A DNA stretch of 64,000 bases from Bryum argenteum. Its lineage: Eukaryota > Streptophyta > Bryopsida > Bryales > Bryaceae. This document shows positions 1-13,400 of this stretch, one piece after another. Below the pieces are notes generated by a model. The model was given only the letters and a program-made list of their open reading frames with translations, made no database searches and was not told the DNA's origin. Location: the NCBI GenBank assembly GCA_037043015.1, contig CM073323.1:22286758-22350757 (forward strand), read 5' to 3'. A program made the translations under genes and the position numbers. The first letter of the stretch is position 1. Each line of letters begins with the position of its first letter.

Positions 1-264
1 AAGTTTGAAGTAGTTTTCCAATCAAGGTTTTGACATCTTTAGACATTTTCATGTATTTTTTTAACAAAACCTATTACTATTTAAGATTGTCAAATTTTTC
101 AGATTTTGTTGAAAAATTCCACTAGAAAGCGCCAATTGAGTGACAAAGAGAAATCTATATGTCTTAGTCGTGAATTCCAATAGTAAAATTATATCTCTAA
201 TACGCTTGTTCAGTCAACTAGATGATTCACAATAACAATTTTAAATGTGAAGATTTGAGATAAC

Positions 265-3200
265 CTGCACTCAGAATCATTTCATTTTGAGCAGCCTTTC
301 GAATTTCTATAACATCTTTTCGCAATTTATCAACTTCTTTCTTTAGATCTGCACTAAACTTTTTGATATTGTCAATCTTTGCCTCTTGAACAATATCCAT
401 TGCTTCTTTTGTAGATATGAAATCAGGAGCCATCATTTGAAAAGAAGCTTGTTCAATATCTGGAACTTCCATTTGATAATCTTTTATCAAAACATAATGA
501 TCATTAATAACCTCAAATCTATCTTCTAAAGATTTTAGCTTCTTTATCAATACCTGGAGCATTTAAAAGCCTAAGATGAGTAAATCTTAGTTTCTAAGTG
601 CATATTTGATAAATAAAATAAACTTCTCATGTTTTGCTGGGAGAAGATTTTGATTATTTTTATCTCATTTTGAAAAGTATGAAAGAAACATAATGCTCTC
701 TACTACTTTGCACTCAACATTCTTCTATAGATCTATGGAAGTATTGTTAGTGGTTGCTTTAAATCAAAGAGATTATATTTCTCATAACAAACTCAAGTCA
801 ATTCTTTCTAGATTAATATACAATAATCATTGATGCATATAAGAATTTTCATCTAATTCTTTCAAAAAATGCTTACGTAAAATAACATTACTTATCACAA
901 GCAAACATTGATTACAACTTTCTGTGTTTGTTGTGTCAGTGTATGCATACATAACCCCAATTCCGTTAAAATGGCACTATGCCATGTGCCATTTTGTCAC
1001 ACTAGATCTTACATTTGTGCTCATATAAAATGGTATATTCTATAATATCACAATTTTTTTTTTTTTTGTGATATCACTTCTTTATATACATTGTCACTCA
1101 TTTTCCATAATATCACCTTAGAATTCTGTTATATCACATGGTTTTTGAACTATAGTTCAGAAAGTTGAGGTGTGCCATTTTACCGGAATAATGCCATTTT
1201 AATGGAATTGGGGTTACATCTAAAAAGGAAATATTTGATTCGGTAAAATATGATACTCTTTATAATTTCATTTAAAATTTGCAAATTAGTGCAATTCCAA
1301 CCTCATTAAAACTTGCAATATCAACAAACTCTTCTACTCCGGACGGTACAACTCGTAGTTTTTTTTCAGCTTCATGTATTTCATTCATAAAGTCCTGCAT
1401 AGATATAAAATTTAGTTTGGATAGGAAAAATTCAATCAAATCTATGTAATTAGATAGATGGCTAAAAGGTCAAATATGCTAAAAACACATGACTTTTAGA
1501 CAAAAAGTTAGTTTGTAACTTATTATTATGGGTAGTACTTATTATTGTTTTTTACAAAAATTCTCAAATCACATAGAGTTGAGAACAAGGTAAGAGGTAG
1601 TAGTTTATGATTTTTTTTTATTTTTTTAAATTATTAAAAAAAGTGTCAACAAAGTGATCAAATATTACTATCATACATGACTTTAAGTACGTGCTTTATG
1701 GTTTATATGAAGTGACAAAGTATAACTTGCAATAATTCTCCAGCCATTGTTGGAAGCAATTTGTAAATATTTACTAACGCTTGTTGTGGTAAAGGCAATA
1801 AGAATCCTTTTGCAGAAGTAGTCACTACATGGAAAATCCCCTATGAAGACATAATAGTAAAACTTAATGATCATGTATTTAGATATGAATTGTAGATCAA
1901 TAAAGTAAATACGTATTTATAAATGATGATTAGAAATATTATCTACAAAAAGTATAATAATCATAAATGGCAATAAAATTTTCTTCCACAATTTTTTGTA
2001 CTATGTATGTACGTATGTACGTATGTACGTATGTATGTATGTATGTATGTATAAAAAATATAATTGGGATTAATGAGGTATCACAATATTATAAAAATTT
2101 GGAAGACGGTCTATATCTTTCTCTTGAAATAGGAATTTTTCAATATCATCCCGAAAGTCTTGTAATGTTCTTTTTTTGTCTTCAACCTAATATTCATAAA
2201 AATGGCAAGCTTTAAATTCATGAATCATAATGTGATTCTCGTTGAAATACAATATTGACAAAAAATAGCTTAGTCGATACATATATAGGTTACTTGAAAT
2301 TATTTTCTACTTTGATCATCCTACAAATTAAAATGTATTGGTGATGCACATTTTCTTCATATTAGAAGATGAAATATCTAATAAATAAACAATAAAGTCT
2401 TTAGCAACTATGCCTAAATCAATATTACTACTTTTATTGGTTACCTCTTTACGCAAGCTTTCTTGAGTAATTTTACGGTTTGCAGTACATCTGCTAAGGT
2501 GCTCTTGAAATGGTGCTTTCAAATGTTCAATATCCTGGACGAGTGCAACAATTAAATAAAGTTCATTATTTACACTAATTCTATTGGTTGGTTATTTATT
2601 ATTTATAATTACGTAAAGAAGTATGAAGCCATATCATAAAACCTACCATCATATAGAAATAAATAAAAGATACTCTACATATAACGGTTTTGCAAAATAT
2701 GAAAAACAATGCGCAGATTGTTCAAGTAAATACATGTGACCTTTTGTTAAGGCTCACATTCAAAATTTAGAAATAGAACATTTGAATTCATTACCGAGAA
2801 CATAAGAGAAAGCATTCAAAGTAGGTGTTAGAAGCATCTAAATGTCACCAGTGATTATAAGAAATTTTTGTTACGTATTCAAAAAAATCAAATTTGTTTG
2901 ACAAAAAAACCTTAAATGCAACTCATGATATAAGATCACACAAAATGATCCATCTTCAAAAAAATTCTTAAATTTGAAATTACTTTGTGTGACAAATTAC
3001 ATAATGACGTCATTTTTTTAGCTATTTAGAGAATATCACTAAGTAAGAATAGTAAAAATCAATATTTTATTTTGTTTGGCTAGCCACAAGGAAATGATTA
3101 TAAAACACCAAATAGGTTGCATTTTATATTAGTCACTGTGAAATACTATGACATTAACAATTGAGTCACAATTCATAAATTTCATGTACAAATTTGCGCA

Positions 3201-6200
3201 CATCCATGTATAGTAGAGTCAACTCCGTCTACATCACCTCCCTTGATGACAACATTTCACTATAATAAGCCGTATTTGCTTAGAACAGATTTTGCAAGTA
3301 TACATCCTCTCCCTAAGATCACATTTTACCTATAACATATAAGTATCTGAAGTTTTGCATGGGTTTTCTCAACTTAGTTAAGTACATGGAAAAAATTATA
3401 AGAAAATTGTCTTTTGGTAACTATCCCTTTACACAAAGGAGACTCTGTCTCCTATATAATGCTAAAAAAAGTTCCACATCAACTTTGAACGTTACGATCT
3501 TACAAATGGTGTTATATAAAAGTATTATGGAAAGAGGTGCTCGATTTTTACATGGTATTTCCCATGGTAGCTAGATTGAGAATCCTACGCTTTAAAGCAC
3601 ACAACAACAATAAAACTTTGAGCATGCCTTGATTCCAACAAGGTGGTAGAAAATTGTAGTTTTTGATTTTGAAGCTTCCAAAAAACACAAGGATTTTTAG
3701 GGGTTATTTAATGGTTGGATTCATTTGAATATTCATTTCACTACTCAATACGACTAATTTTGACACATATTTGAATCTTAGGTTATATATCAAAATCCTA
3801 ATATTTTCCATAATACTTTTATATTATACAATTTCAATCTATTTTCTTAAAACCAAAAATAAATAAATAAATAAATAATCAATAAGCCCTTAGAGTAAAG
3901 AACACTTATTATAAGTCTTACATTAAAAGCTCCTAATAATGTTTTGTTGATTTTCCCCAATATTTGATAGAATTGATTTTCTCCAATAAGTTCAACATAA
4001 GAGATTAGATTTTCAACATCCGCATCACCTTTATCAACTATTCCGTCAAGTGTGGGATGATATAAGGTTCTCCTCATATAACGCACAACATTTAAAATGT
4101 CAACAACATATAGTTCCATCTGTGGTTTAATCATAGTCATCAAGACTACAATTAGGATACAAGTATGTAAAAAAGCAAAACCCATAAATATTGTTTTTAT
4201 ACATAGTCATATATCTCGTTATATTATTTATTCATCGATAATTGGAAACATATAGGAGGAAATATTTATTTTGATATTTAAACCACTTCATTGGATAAAG
4301 AAATCAAATACGTCAATATGGTTGTGGTAACTATTATGCATGTCAATCTCATCAATATTACAAATAATGAACGAAAAAATGAAATTAGAATCAAGTAAAA
4401 ATAGAAGGGATTTTATAAAGATGGTGAAGGAGCAATGAGTTTTCTATAATGCCATTTTGGAAGTATGACCAAAACATGCCGATCTTGATACGTCAAAGTA
4501 GCACTTGGAATATTAATACAGGTTATGATGAGAAAAGTATAATACAATTGTTACCTTCGATGCATAAGTTTGATATGAAGGATCAAAAGTTAGAATCTCC
4601 TCTCGAATATGCAATTCGACAACAAAATATTGAATTGCAGGAACTAAATCCACAATAGGTTCTTCCATAGTTTCTTCCGGAGCTTCAGCTTCTTCACCAC
4701 CTTCTGGAAGAGGAGGAGCTTCACCTTCTTCTTCACCTTCTTCTTCTTCATCATCATGACCCTTTTCCAACATAGGTTTTGATTGATTTGGATTAACATT
4801 TCTCAATTCATACAAGAGCTCTTCAAGAGTGAATGTTAATACCATCCTTAAACCATCCGTAACAATGTAATCTGCTAGTCTCACAAAATTGAGAAGTCTC
4901 GATTGTTCAGATCGTTTTGCAGCAGCAATTAGGTATGTGTATCGTTCCTAAAGTTTTTTTTTTGTAGAATTTTTTAGAACATATATTTACTCTGGAAAAA
5001 ATTACACTGGCGGGAAGGTGGTCTGAGTAAAGCCATTGTGGCACTTGAGAGCCATACTGAGCAAGTATGGCTTTACTCATACCATCTTTCCACTTATGTC
5101 TGATAATCAAATTGTGTAACACTTGAAAGTACCTCCTTGTCATTGTCTTCATCTGATTTTGGTTTAGGTTTTGATGAGGTTTCAGCTTCAACAACATTTG
5201 GATCCACAGTCTCACCATCAGCACCTTTGATGCTTTTTTTCTTTTCTTTGCCCATGAGGCTACCTTCGAGTTGTTGAATTGCTTTTATGCAAGCATCTTT
5301 GATTGCTTCAATGATTTTAGTTGTAAGCTACAATCCACATTGCAATCTTATGTTAAAACAACTTGTAACATATTAGATAATATGGCTAATCAATTCGTAA
5401 TCTTAATTGCTAAATACAAAAAGTTTTTGAATTGTACTAAGCACATGGTCAACACAAGTATATTTTACAAATTTGATCACAATTGATCATCACTTTGTGA
5501 GCAATATTTGTTCATATTATTATTTTTGCTTACATAATAATCTCTTATAATCAATAAACAGATTCGACTTTCCATAGACTTATATCTACACGCACTTACG
5601 AAGATCAAACATGTAAAGTTTTTTATTTTTGTCACTCTTTTGCCCTAGTTTACAGCATGATTGAGATTTAAGCATGATTGAGATTTAACCCTTAAACGCC
5701 CATGGGGTCTAAAACAAGCAGCCCAAAATTGGATCACAACATCTTTTGGACTTGGGCATCATGAATAGTGCACTTTTTGAACTTGGGCATCATGAATAGA
5801 CCAATCAATGATGAGCTTGCAACCTCCTACAAAGTTATGTACAATCCCAACCCACCTACTACAATCCTTTCAAAGCACAAAATCACTCATACAAATTGTG
5901 ATTCAAATTGTGAAATTTCACTTTTTGAATGCATCAGAAGAAGGTGACGAGTTTGACATCAAAATATAAGTGAAAAGTTGAGTAGAGTGAAAGCTACAGG
6001 GAAGATTCTGTTGGAATCAAGCCCCTCGGACTTGCTTGGGCGTTGAAGGGTTAAGATTTTCTTTCATCAACATTTGCATATAATGAACAGGATCCGAATT
6101 GATACAAGTTCATGATGCTACAAGGCCCTTTGTTTACAATACTGGAATTTCCACACAAACAGTGTTTTAAACTCCAACACAAACTCTGTTCGATACAAAA

Positions 6201-9200
6201 TGGTGAAAGAGCTTCATCAATATTGAAACCCTAATTCTATTATTGAACTTTGTAACACAATGAGCAGCACAATTTCCCTACCATTTCTTTTCGTGCTGGT
6301 GTAACAAGAAAGAATCATGCTACAATTTTCTTGCTGGTGAAATTGGAAGGAATAGGGAAAGAGATCTAAGTTATGAAAATTGGAACATGTCTGCAGCAAC
6401 CAGCCTTGCCAAACTCAACTTCCAAGGATAAGCTTCTTTTGCAATCCTAAAATTCAGACTCTGTTTAGTGCTAAAATTGCAGAATCCAACCTTAGTGCAG
6501 ATTGAGCAATTTAAACGGGCCTCTCCTGGCACATTCTGCACTGTTCGCGGTCCTTGGTCTCGCATCAAAGGACCGCTTACGGTGCAAAATGTGCCGAGAG
6601 TAGAGGCCCGTTCTCAATGCAGCTCTTGCATTTTGAAGGGAGGTTGTAACAACCCAGTTACACACGAAGTTGTCACTCTTGCGGAATAATCAAGAGTTTG
6701 GTATGTGATTGTGCGCATGCGGGAAGGAAGGCAAGCTTTTCGTGCTTCTCCGCGCAGGAGAGAGGGCAATTATTCCCATGTGGGTTCTAGAGCTTTACAT
6801 GTTCCTTGTGAGTGTGGAAAGGTATCAATATTATACGCCCTCGGAACATGCATGAAACCAAGCCTTCCATCTCTAACAACAAAATGAAGCAGATAGATAG
6901 AAAGATAGATAGATAGAAACTCCGGTCCCTTTCTAAGGGGCCGGCGTGAATGAAGTGTCCGTTCGTAATGCTAATATCCCGATGACCACCGGACAAGGGG
7001 AAATTAGAACAATACTACTTCCCCCTCTCGAGGGTGGACACTCTAACTACGCTAGTTTCTAGCCTAGTTACTAATGCCTTGAAGATACTTGACATAGTAT
7101 CCCCCAAAGGGCTTTGAGGTACCCATACAACAAGGTCCAAAGACCCCCCACAATAGTTGGGTGGACTATAGTGGTAAAACTGAAGCAACAACAATTCTTA
7201 GCTTGTACAAGTGAAGCTATGGCAATTCAACGATTGCAATACCACAATTGCATGCAAGCGAATCCAGCTCCAAATGCTATTGATGGCAATGCTATGAGGA
7301 ACATACAATGTCAAGAAATCTTCATTCCAACTACCCTAGATCCATCGTTCGACGGACTGTCCTCCTTAGTTTCTTGTTGAAAGTCTCGAAAGAATTAAGG
7401 TTTGCAACTTTCTTTAGCTGTGAAGCATGATTGTGAAAGTGATGTTCTCAACCCTCACTTGCAAAATTACAATTGATTTGTTTGCAAAAATGCAAGAAAG
7501 GTGAATTGAGAGCAATCATTTGAAGTATGCAATTCGATGCATATTTTGACTTTGATACACCTCTATTTTAGAGGCATTTGAGTGAAGATGAGATCCCCAA
7601 TTTCATTGAAATATCGGTATTCCGTAAAAAGTGGTGTGATCGAGTTTAGGGTGTAAAGAATTTGTTAGTTTATATCATTTTTGGTCAAAAGCTTCAACGA
7701 CCTCTAGGGAGGTTTGAGACGTCTCGAAAGGTAGTGATACTTCCAAAGTTCATGGTGATTTTGTAAACAATGTTGTTGATATAAGAGAGAGAGTGATATT
7801 GTAGAAAGAAGAAGAAGAGAAACTCCAAATGTATTAGAGAGTGGTGTGAATAAAGTGATTGCTCGACTTATCCTTGAATGCATGTCCGGAGGTCATCACA
7901 CCAATGGTGTACTACTAACCCCTCTCGGGGTGATCACTATGCTAGTTCCTACCTAGCCACTAGTGCTGTAGAGATACCCCACATGGTATCCCTCAAAGGG
8001 TTTTGAGGTACCCGTACAACGAGGTCCAAGAACCCCACACCATTGTTGGATGGTGTTCCCCACTCCAGCATAGATAATAGAACCCACGACCTCCTTATTG
8101 GAAGCTTGAGCCCTAACCACCAAGTCAAAGCTTGTGGTGCCTTACATTGTAGAAAGCTAACATTTTAGAGTATACAAATACAAGTTTTGACAATGACACG
8201 TGGAATACCGTCAACTTAACAAGAGAGTTGTTATTAAAATTATCACCGCATTGATATCTTGCAATTGCATAGACTTGAAGCTAAAAAAAAAAAGACTTTC
8301 TAAAGAATAAAATGATTCAAATACAAAAGAATACTTCAGATTGCGCAAAGTATAAGTGACTACAAAACAAATCCCAAAAACAAAAAAATAAATAAAAATA
8401 AATATTAAAAAAAATAAATCTTTCAGTCGGAGAATGATTGATTGCACATATGTTAAATGTTTCACATTTAATGAATTCAACAAAAAAAAATGTGGCATGT
8501 GTCATGTAGCAATCAACTTAGAGTACTTTTGGTTTTAACCTTCAAGGATGTTTTTGGGAGCTTGAAATCTCAAAACTTGCGAATTTCTACTGCTATGCAC
8601 TTTCTAGGGTGCGAACCGAACCTTTTTCCTTTCTTTAAACTTCTGACCGTAAAATTTTGTAACTTAGACTATTTTTTATAATTGTTTCGAAATTTGGCTT
8701 TTGGATGTTTACCATCTGAAAAATCATATCATCCAAAGTTTGACTTCCAAGTTTTCTTTAGCATTGTGAGAATTGTATTTGAAATTTCCACGGGTTGCTT
8801 TCCTAAAAGTGGTCAAATTCTCAACTTAGGACACTTAACCCCTATACGTCCCCGGAGTGTATTTAGCCAAAAACACATTTTCAAAAAAAGTGTCATAGAT
8901 GAAAATAAAGGGAAGCACTTTAAATCTCAACCGTTCAAACTTCAAGAAGACTTGTTAGAGGTCATGTGGAGCAAAACTTGAGTCATGAGACCTCATAGAT
9001 TGCGAATCTCTTGTCAATTGGAATTTTGCAAGTGAAGGTCGAGAACATCACTTTCACAATAAGTAAAAGAACCTAGATCCGGATGGCCCCCCTATAATCA
9101 GACAATTGAAAATGAAGATTTTTTTGAATGGAATGAACAAGATTTCCTATAGTAGGGTGAACAAATATAGGTGTACCTACATTAGTCACTTCTAAAATTT

Positions 9201-10371
9201 GTAATCAAATTTTTAAGTGTTCAAAAATACCAGAAAAATAGGGAAACCTTGTCTTTTCTATATGCTAATCACTAAAAAATAGTAAATCAAATGTGTCATG
9301 ACTCCAAGTGTCGTGAATGGCTTAAGTGTCCAAAAATAGGTGTTCTTATCCAAGGGATGAAGAGTATCTAAGTGATTGCTAGCATTCCACGATAGATCAC
9401 TAGAAAGAAAATCTCATTCTTGGACATTCTAGAAAATAATCAGTTCTGAACATTACTTTCTACAAAGTTAAAGAAGCGAGGTCAAAGATTGACAAGATTC
9501 AAGATCTTATTTACATTCCATAGAGAAGACCATCTTCAATAAACTGACTAAAATACCCAGTAGAATGTTCTAATCTATATCTATATATATAACAAAATAT
9601 TGTACGGCGATCCTTCCTACCCACCAACTTACCAACCTACCAACATACAAACCTACCAACCTACCTACCAACATTTTTTTATGTTATTTGGATTATGTTG
9701 AAAGTACCATATTTAGAGTTGTTTTGAATTTAGAATTTAGTACATCCCATTAGAGTCATGGAGAATGGGAAACAAAAACAGAAGACAAGGAAGTGGGAAC
9801 AAGGAAACGTGCAAACGGAGGACATGCTATAAATCTTACAAAGCACGGGAACATAGAAGGAAACAGAGGACATGCTATAAGTCTTAAAAAGCATGGGGAC
9901 GATCAACGAGGGATCTAGGGATAGGGATTTGTTTTTGAAGAGTACCATATATAGAACTCACCCATTGGGATAAGCAGGACCTTACTCACAAATTCATTAT
10001 TTTTTTTTATTATTATTTTATTATTTTTTAAAAATTTGTTTTTTGCGTGTCTGGAGGACATGGGTATATATCTACTTCTATAACATAGTATTGTTCGGCG
10101 ATCCTTCCTACCCACCAATGTACCAACCTACCAACTTACCTACCTACCAACCTAGGAACTTACCTACCTACCTACCATCTTTTATGTTTGAGGAAATGGT
10201 AAACACGGGTACTTTTTTTAAATACCATGTAACGACCTTTTGTGTCGGGACGACGGGAACCTTACTAGTTAGTATATAATAAAATATTGTACGGCAATCC
10301 TTCCTACCCACCAACGTACCAACCTACAAACTTACCAACCAACCTGCCTTCTTTTATTTTTTTTTGGATTA

Positions 10372-10429
<58 letters not shown>

Positions 10430-13400
10430 ACGGACACATATAAAAATAATAAACATAATATGAGGAAATGGTATACACGGGAAAATTTTATAAAAGTATT
10501 CTATAAAGAGCTTTCCCATCGTAACGACGGATGCATTGCTAGTTGGAGTATAAATGGAAACTGTCTTTTTCAAAACAAGAACCTTAGTTTTGTAACCTTA
10601 GTTCCAAGAATGCCCTCTAAGACCCCATTTTCCACTTAAAGCCCTAAGCATCTCCAATGTTCTTTTACTGCATTTTGGATGAAGGCCTGAAACACTTTTG
10701 AATCCCGACAATATTCTAGAAGATTTTTGATCCAAATACTTTTGGTGATAGATTTTTGATGATGTTCTAACACTGAAAATTGGAAAAATGGATGAGTTTT
10801 TAGGAGCTATATCTCCTTCATCCATGGTTGCATTTTGACTATCTTTTTTGGGATGGATACTACGTGGGTTCTGATTTTAGTGATAGTGACTCTAACAAAA
10901 TCAAATATTTATTCAAAGACAAGGCATAGATTTGAGTGCAAAGGGTCGAATCTTGAATTCTTTTTCTTTAGCAAATGTTTTGGTAGGTTTTCACCATTGT
11001 ACTTAAGGCTAATATTTGAGCCCGAGATATTGGTTTGATGAATTTTCTAACTACAAGGTGCAATTGAGATAAATCTGAACATCTTCCATCTAGTATCGCA
11101 ATTGATTTTTTGGGCACAGTTTCCACTTTCAAGTGAAAATGATGAAATTATGCGATTTGTTTTTAATACTACGCTAATTTGTCATGATCTCGCAATCTAT
11201 GAAACTTCATGACTCAAACTTGGTCCACAAGACCTATAACAAGCCCACTAATCGATTGTACAGTTAAGATCTAAAGTACTAACGTTCATTTCATTCCTAT
11301 CACTTTTTTAAAAAATTGTGTGTATTTTTTACCATAAATAGGGTACTTAGGATATTTAGGGGTTAACTTCCTATAAGAAGAGACTTTTAAGAATTCCAGA
11401 TTTAATGAACCTAGCTGATATTAAGAATTGAATAATTGCCTTTACCCACCACAATTGAAAATTTCTCCATCACCGATACAAGGAAGGTATCTAAATTGTT
11501 AATCTTACAATGTGTGTGTCCAAATGTTTAGGGACTTGCTAATACGAGTTGGTACCGGCAAGAGAAATTAACTCTAGCCTTTTTATGCACTTTAGGATGG
11601 TACTCATTGATCCTAAAGTCGAAACCAACCACATTGTGGTGGATTTGCTTAAAAAAAATATGTTGTTCCAGCAATAACCAAAACTTTGACTAAATATAAT
11701 TCAAGATCTGTACTGTGGATTATGATAAAAATGAGTGAATAGACAAATTAGACACTTATTAACAAGATTCTACGGTTGGATTTTCCAAAATCAAATTTTA
11801 AGAAAACTGTTCATAGATTTCAAATTTGGCCGTCTTAGAGGTCATTGTTGAGCTTCTCCTTTAAGGGTTAACATGTTCTTGCATTCATGCCTTTGTCAAT
11901 GCTCTTTCTCTTTGTTTTAGGCACAAGCAAGAATATTCATGGGACATAAGGAGGTTTTGAGATATTCTCTCCTGACACAATTCTCTTTTGTATGTAAAGA
12001 GAATATTCGAACTCTCTTTCAAAAGTAGAGAAAAGCATTGGAGGCAATACTTTGATTGGAGAAATCATCTCCATCTCTACCCCAAAAGTAGGAACGATAC
12101 ATAGGGGAATGTGGCAATTGTGGGTTCGCCAAAAGGTAGACAAACCTACGAGTTTTTGTTTAGGAAATGTTGAACAAAATTATAGCGAATGTATTGAATG
12201 TCCTAAAACAAGATAAATGTTTTGATATAGAAATTGCAATATCTCGGTGAAAGAATTTATAATTTATAGTTTTTTAGAAACTACTAGTTGTAGCTTCCAA
12301 AATCATTTGTTGACGGAGTCAACAATTTTGGTACAATGTCAATTGGTGATAGTGATGTAAAAACTACTTGTTGTAGGACAAATTGTAGGGGTCTATATTA
12401 GAATCTTCGTTGAATCTTACCTAGGCATGATTAACTAGCCAAATTGGTTGAGTTGATTTAACATCCTAGAAACCAAACTATCACGGCATTAATTTATAAT
12501 CTTGAAAAATCAAGACCTTACCACATTGACATAGTCAATAAGCAACTAAAACTTTTTGGCAAATTCCTTCTCTTTTTATTGTTGTTTTCATTTGTGTTGA
12601 AGTAATGAGTTTAGAAACTGTTGAAATGTAAGATTGATAAGTAGAGCATTGGGAGAGCATAAGTAGAGCATTGGAAGGTGGCCAAAGGAACCAACTTTGG
12701 TACATGTCGAAAGTTTGTAGGAACTTGGTCTAATTATATGATCTAGACCAATTCAAAATGACTTTTTCTTGTATGGGGTCTGGATTTTGGAAGTGGAACC
12801 TATAGGGGTACCCAAAATTGTTTAAAACCATTAGTACATTACATTTGAAGTTGGGAGCTATACAATCTTGCATAGATGCCCCTAGCGTGAGTTCATTCAG
12901 TTTTTAAGCATTCTACCATAGTGCTTCTATTTTAATTTGTTCCTCAACAAAACTTTAGGCTTCTAAAACTTGATATTTCAGTAACTAGTATATTTTAGAC
13001 ATTATCATAATATGTGAAGATATTTTGGCAGTTAATATTTTGTGTCCACTTGATTTTATTCTTGTCAAATTTATTTTAGACAATTACTTCCTTCTCTAGA
13101 TATTTTAAAATTTTTATGAAATTAAATTCCATCTCATGAAAGTGATGATTACTTACATAACGTTTCTTCAGATTGTACAAAATTTAAAATGGTACCTTAT
13201 ATTACTTGTTCACTTTCAATCATGAGGAAGTCCTAAGTTGCAACTTAGTTATAATGCAGACATTGTGAATAGGTATAGTAGACAAGTCATAAAGGACACT
13301 ATTTTTCTCTATGATTGCATAGTCATAGACTATGTAAGCAAGAAGTTTAGTTACCCATTTTCTCTCAAGTAGATGTAGAATCTATGATTAGTAAGAGCAT

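Larger units (their letters stand above)
9574..10542 (+). mobile_element. Cluster of Helitron-like sequences
   Basis: Three related 5' heads contain TATTGT(A/T)CGGC(G/A)ATCC followed by CCTACCCACCAA and degenerate CCTACCAA repeats, at about 9574, 10071 and 10270. Two CTAG-T ends occur, at 10265-10268 and 10539-10542. This fits a nested set in which the 198-bp unit 10071-10268 sits inside an older, larger unit. No Rep/helicase coding region is present. Confidence 0.45.
8835..11366. mobile_element. TTAA-bounded element with inverted arms of about 200 bp
   Basis: The borders are TTAACCCCTATACGTCCCC at the left and ATATTTAGGGGTTAA at the right. The first roughly 200 bp (through GAGTCATGAGACCTCATAGA) align in reverse complement with the last roughly 200 bp (CAATCTATGAAACTTCATGA and outward), giving long imperfect arms. 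No transposase was found inside. The interior holds Helitron-like sequences (9574-10542) and a 52-A run. Right-arm relatives lie at 21100-21780 and 24465-25106. Confidence 0.6.

Noticed and set aside
10364..10639. Frames across the poly-A run
   Set aside because: Homopolymer-derived Lys or Phe runs, not a gene.
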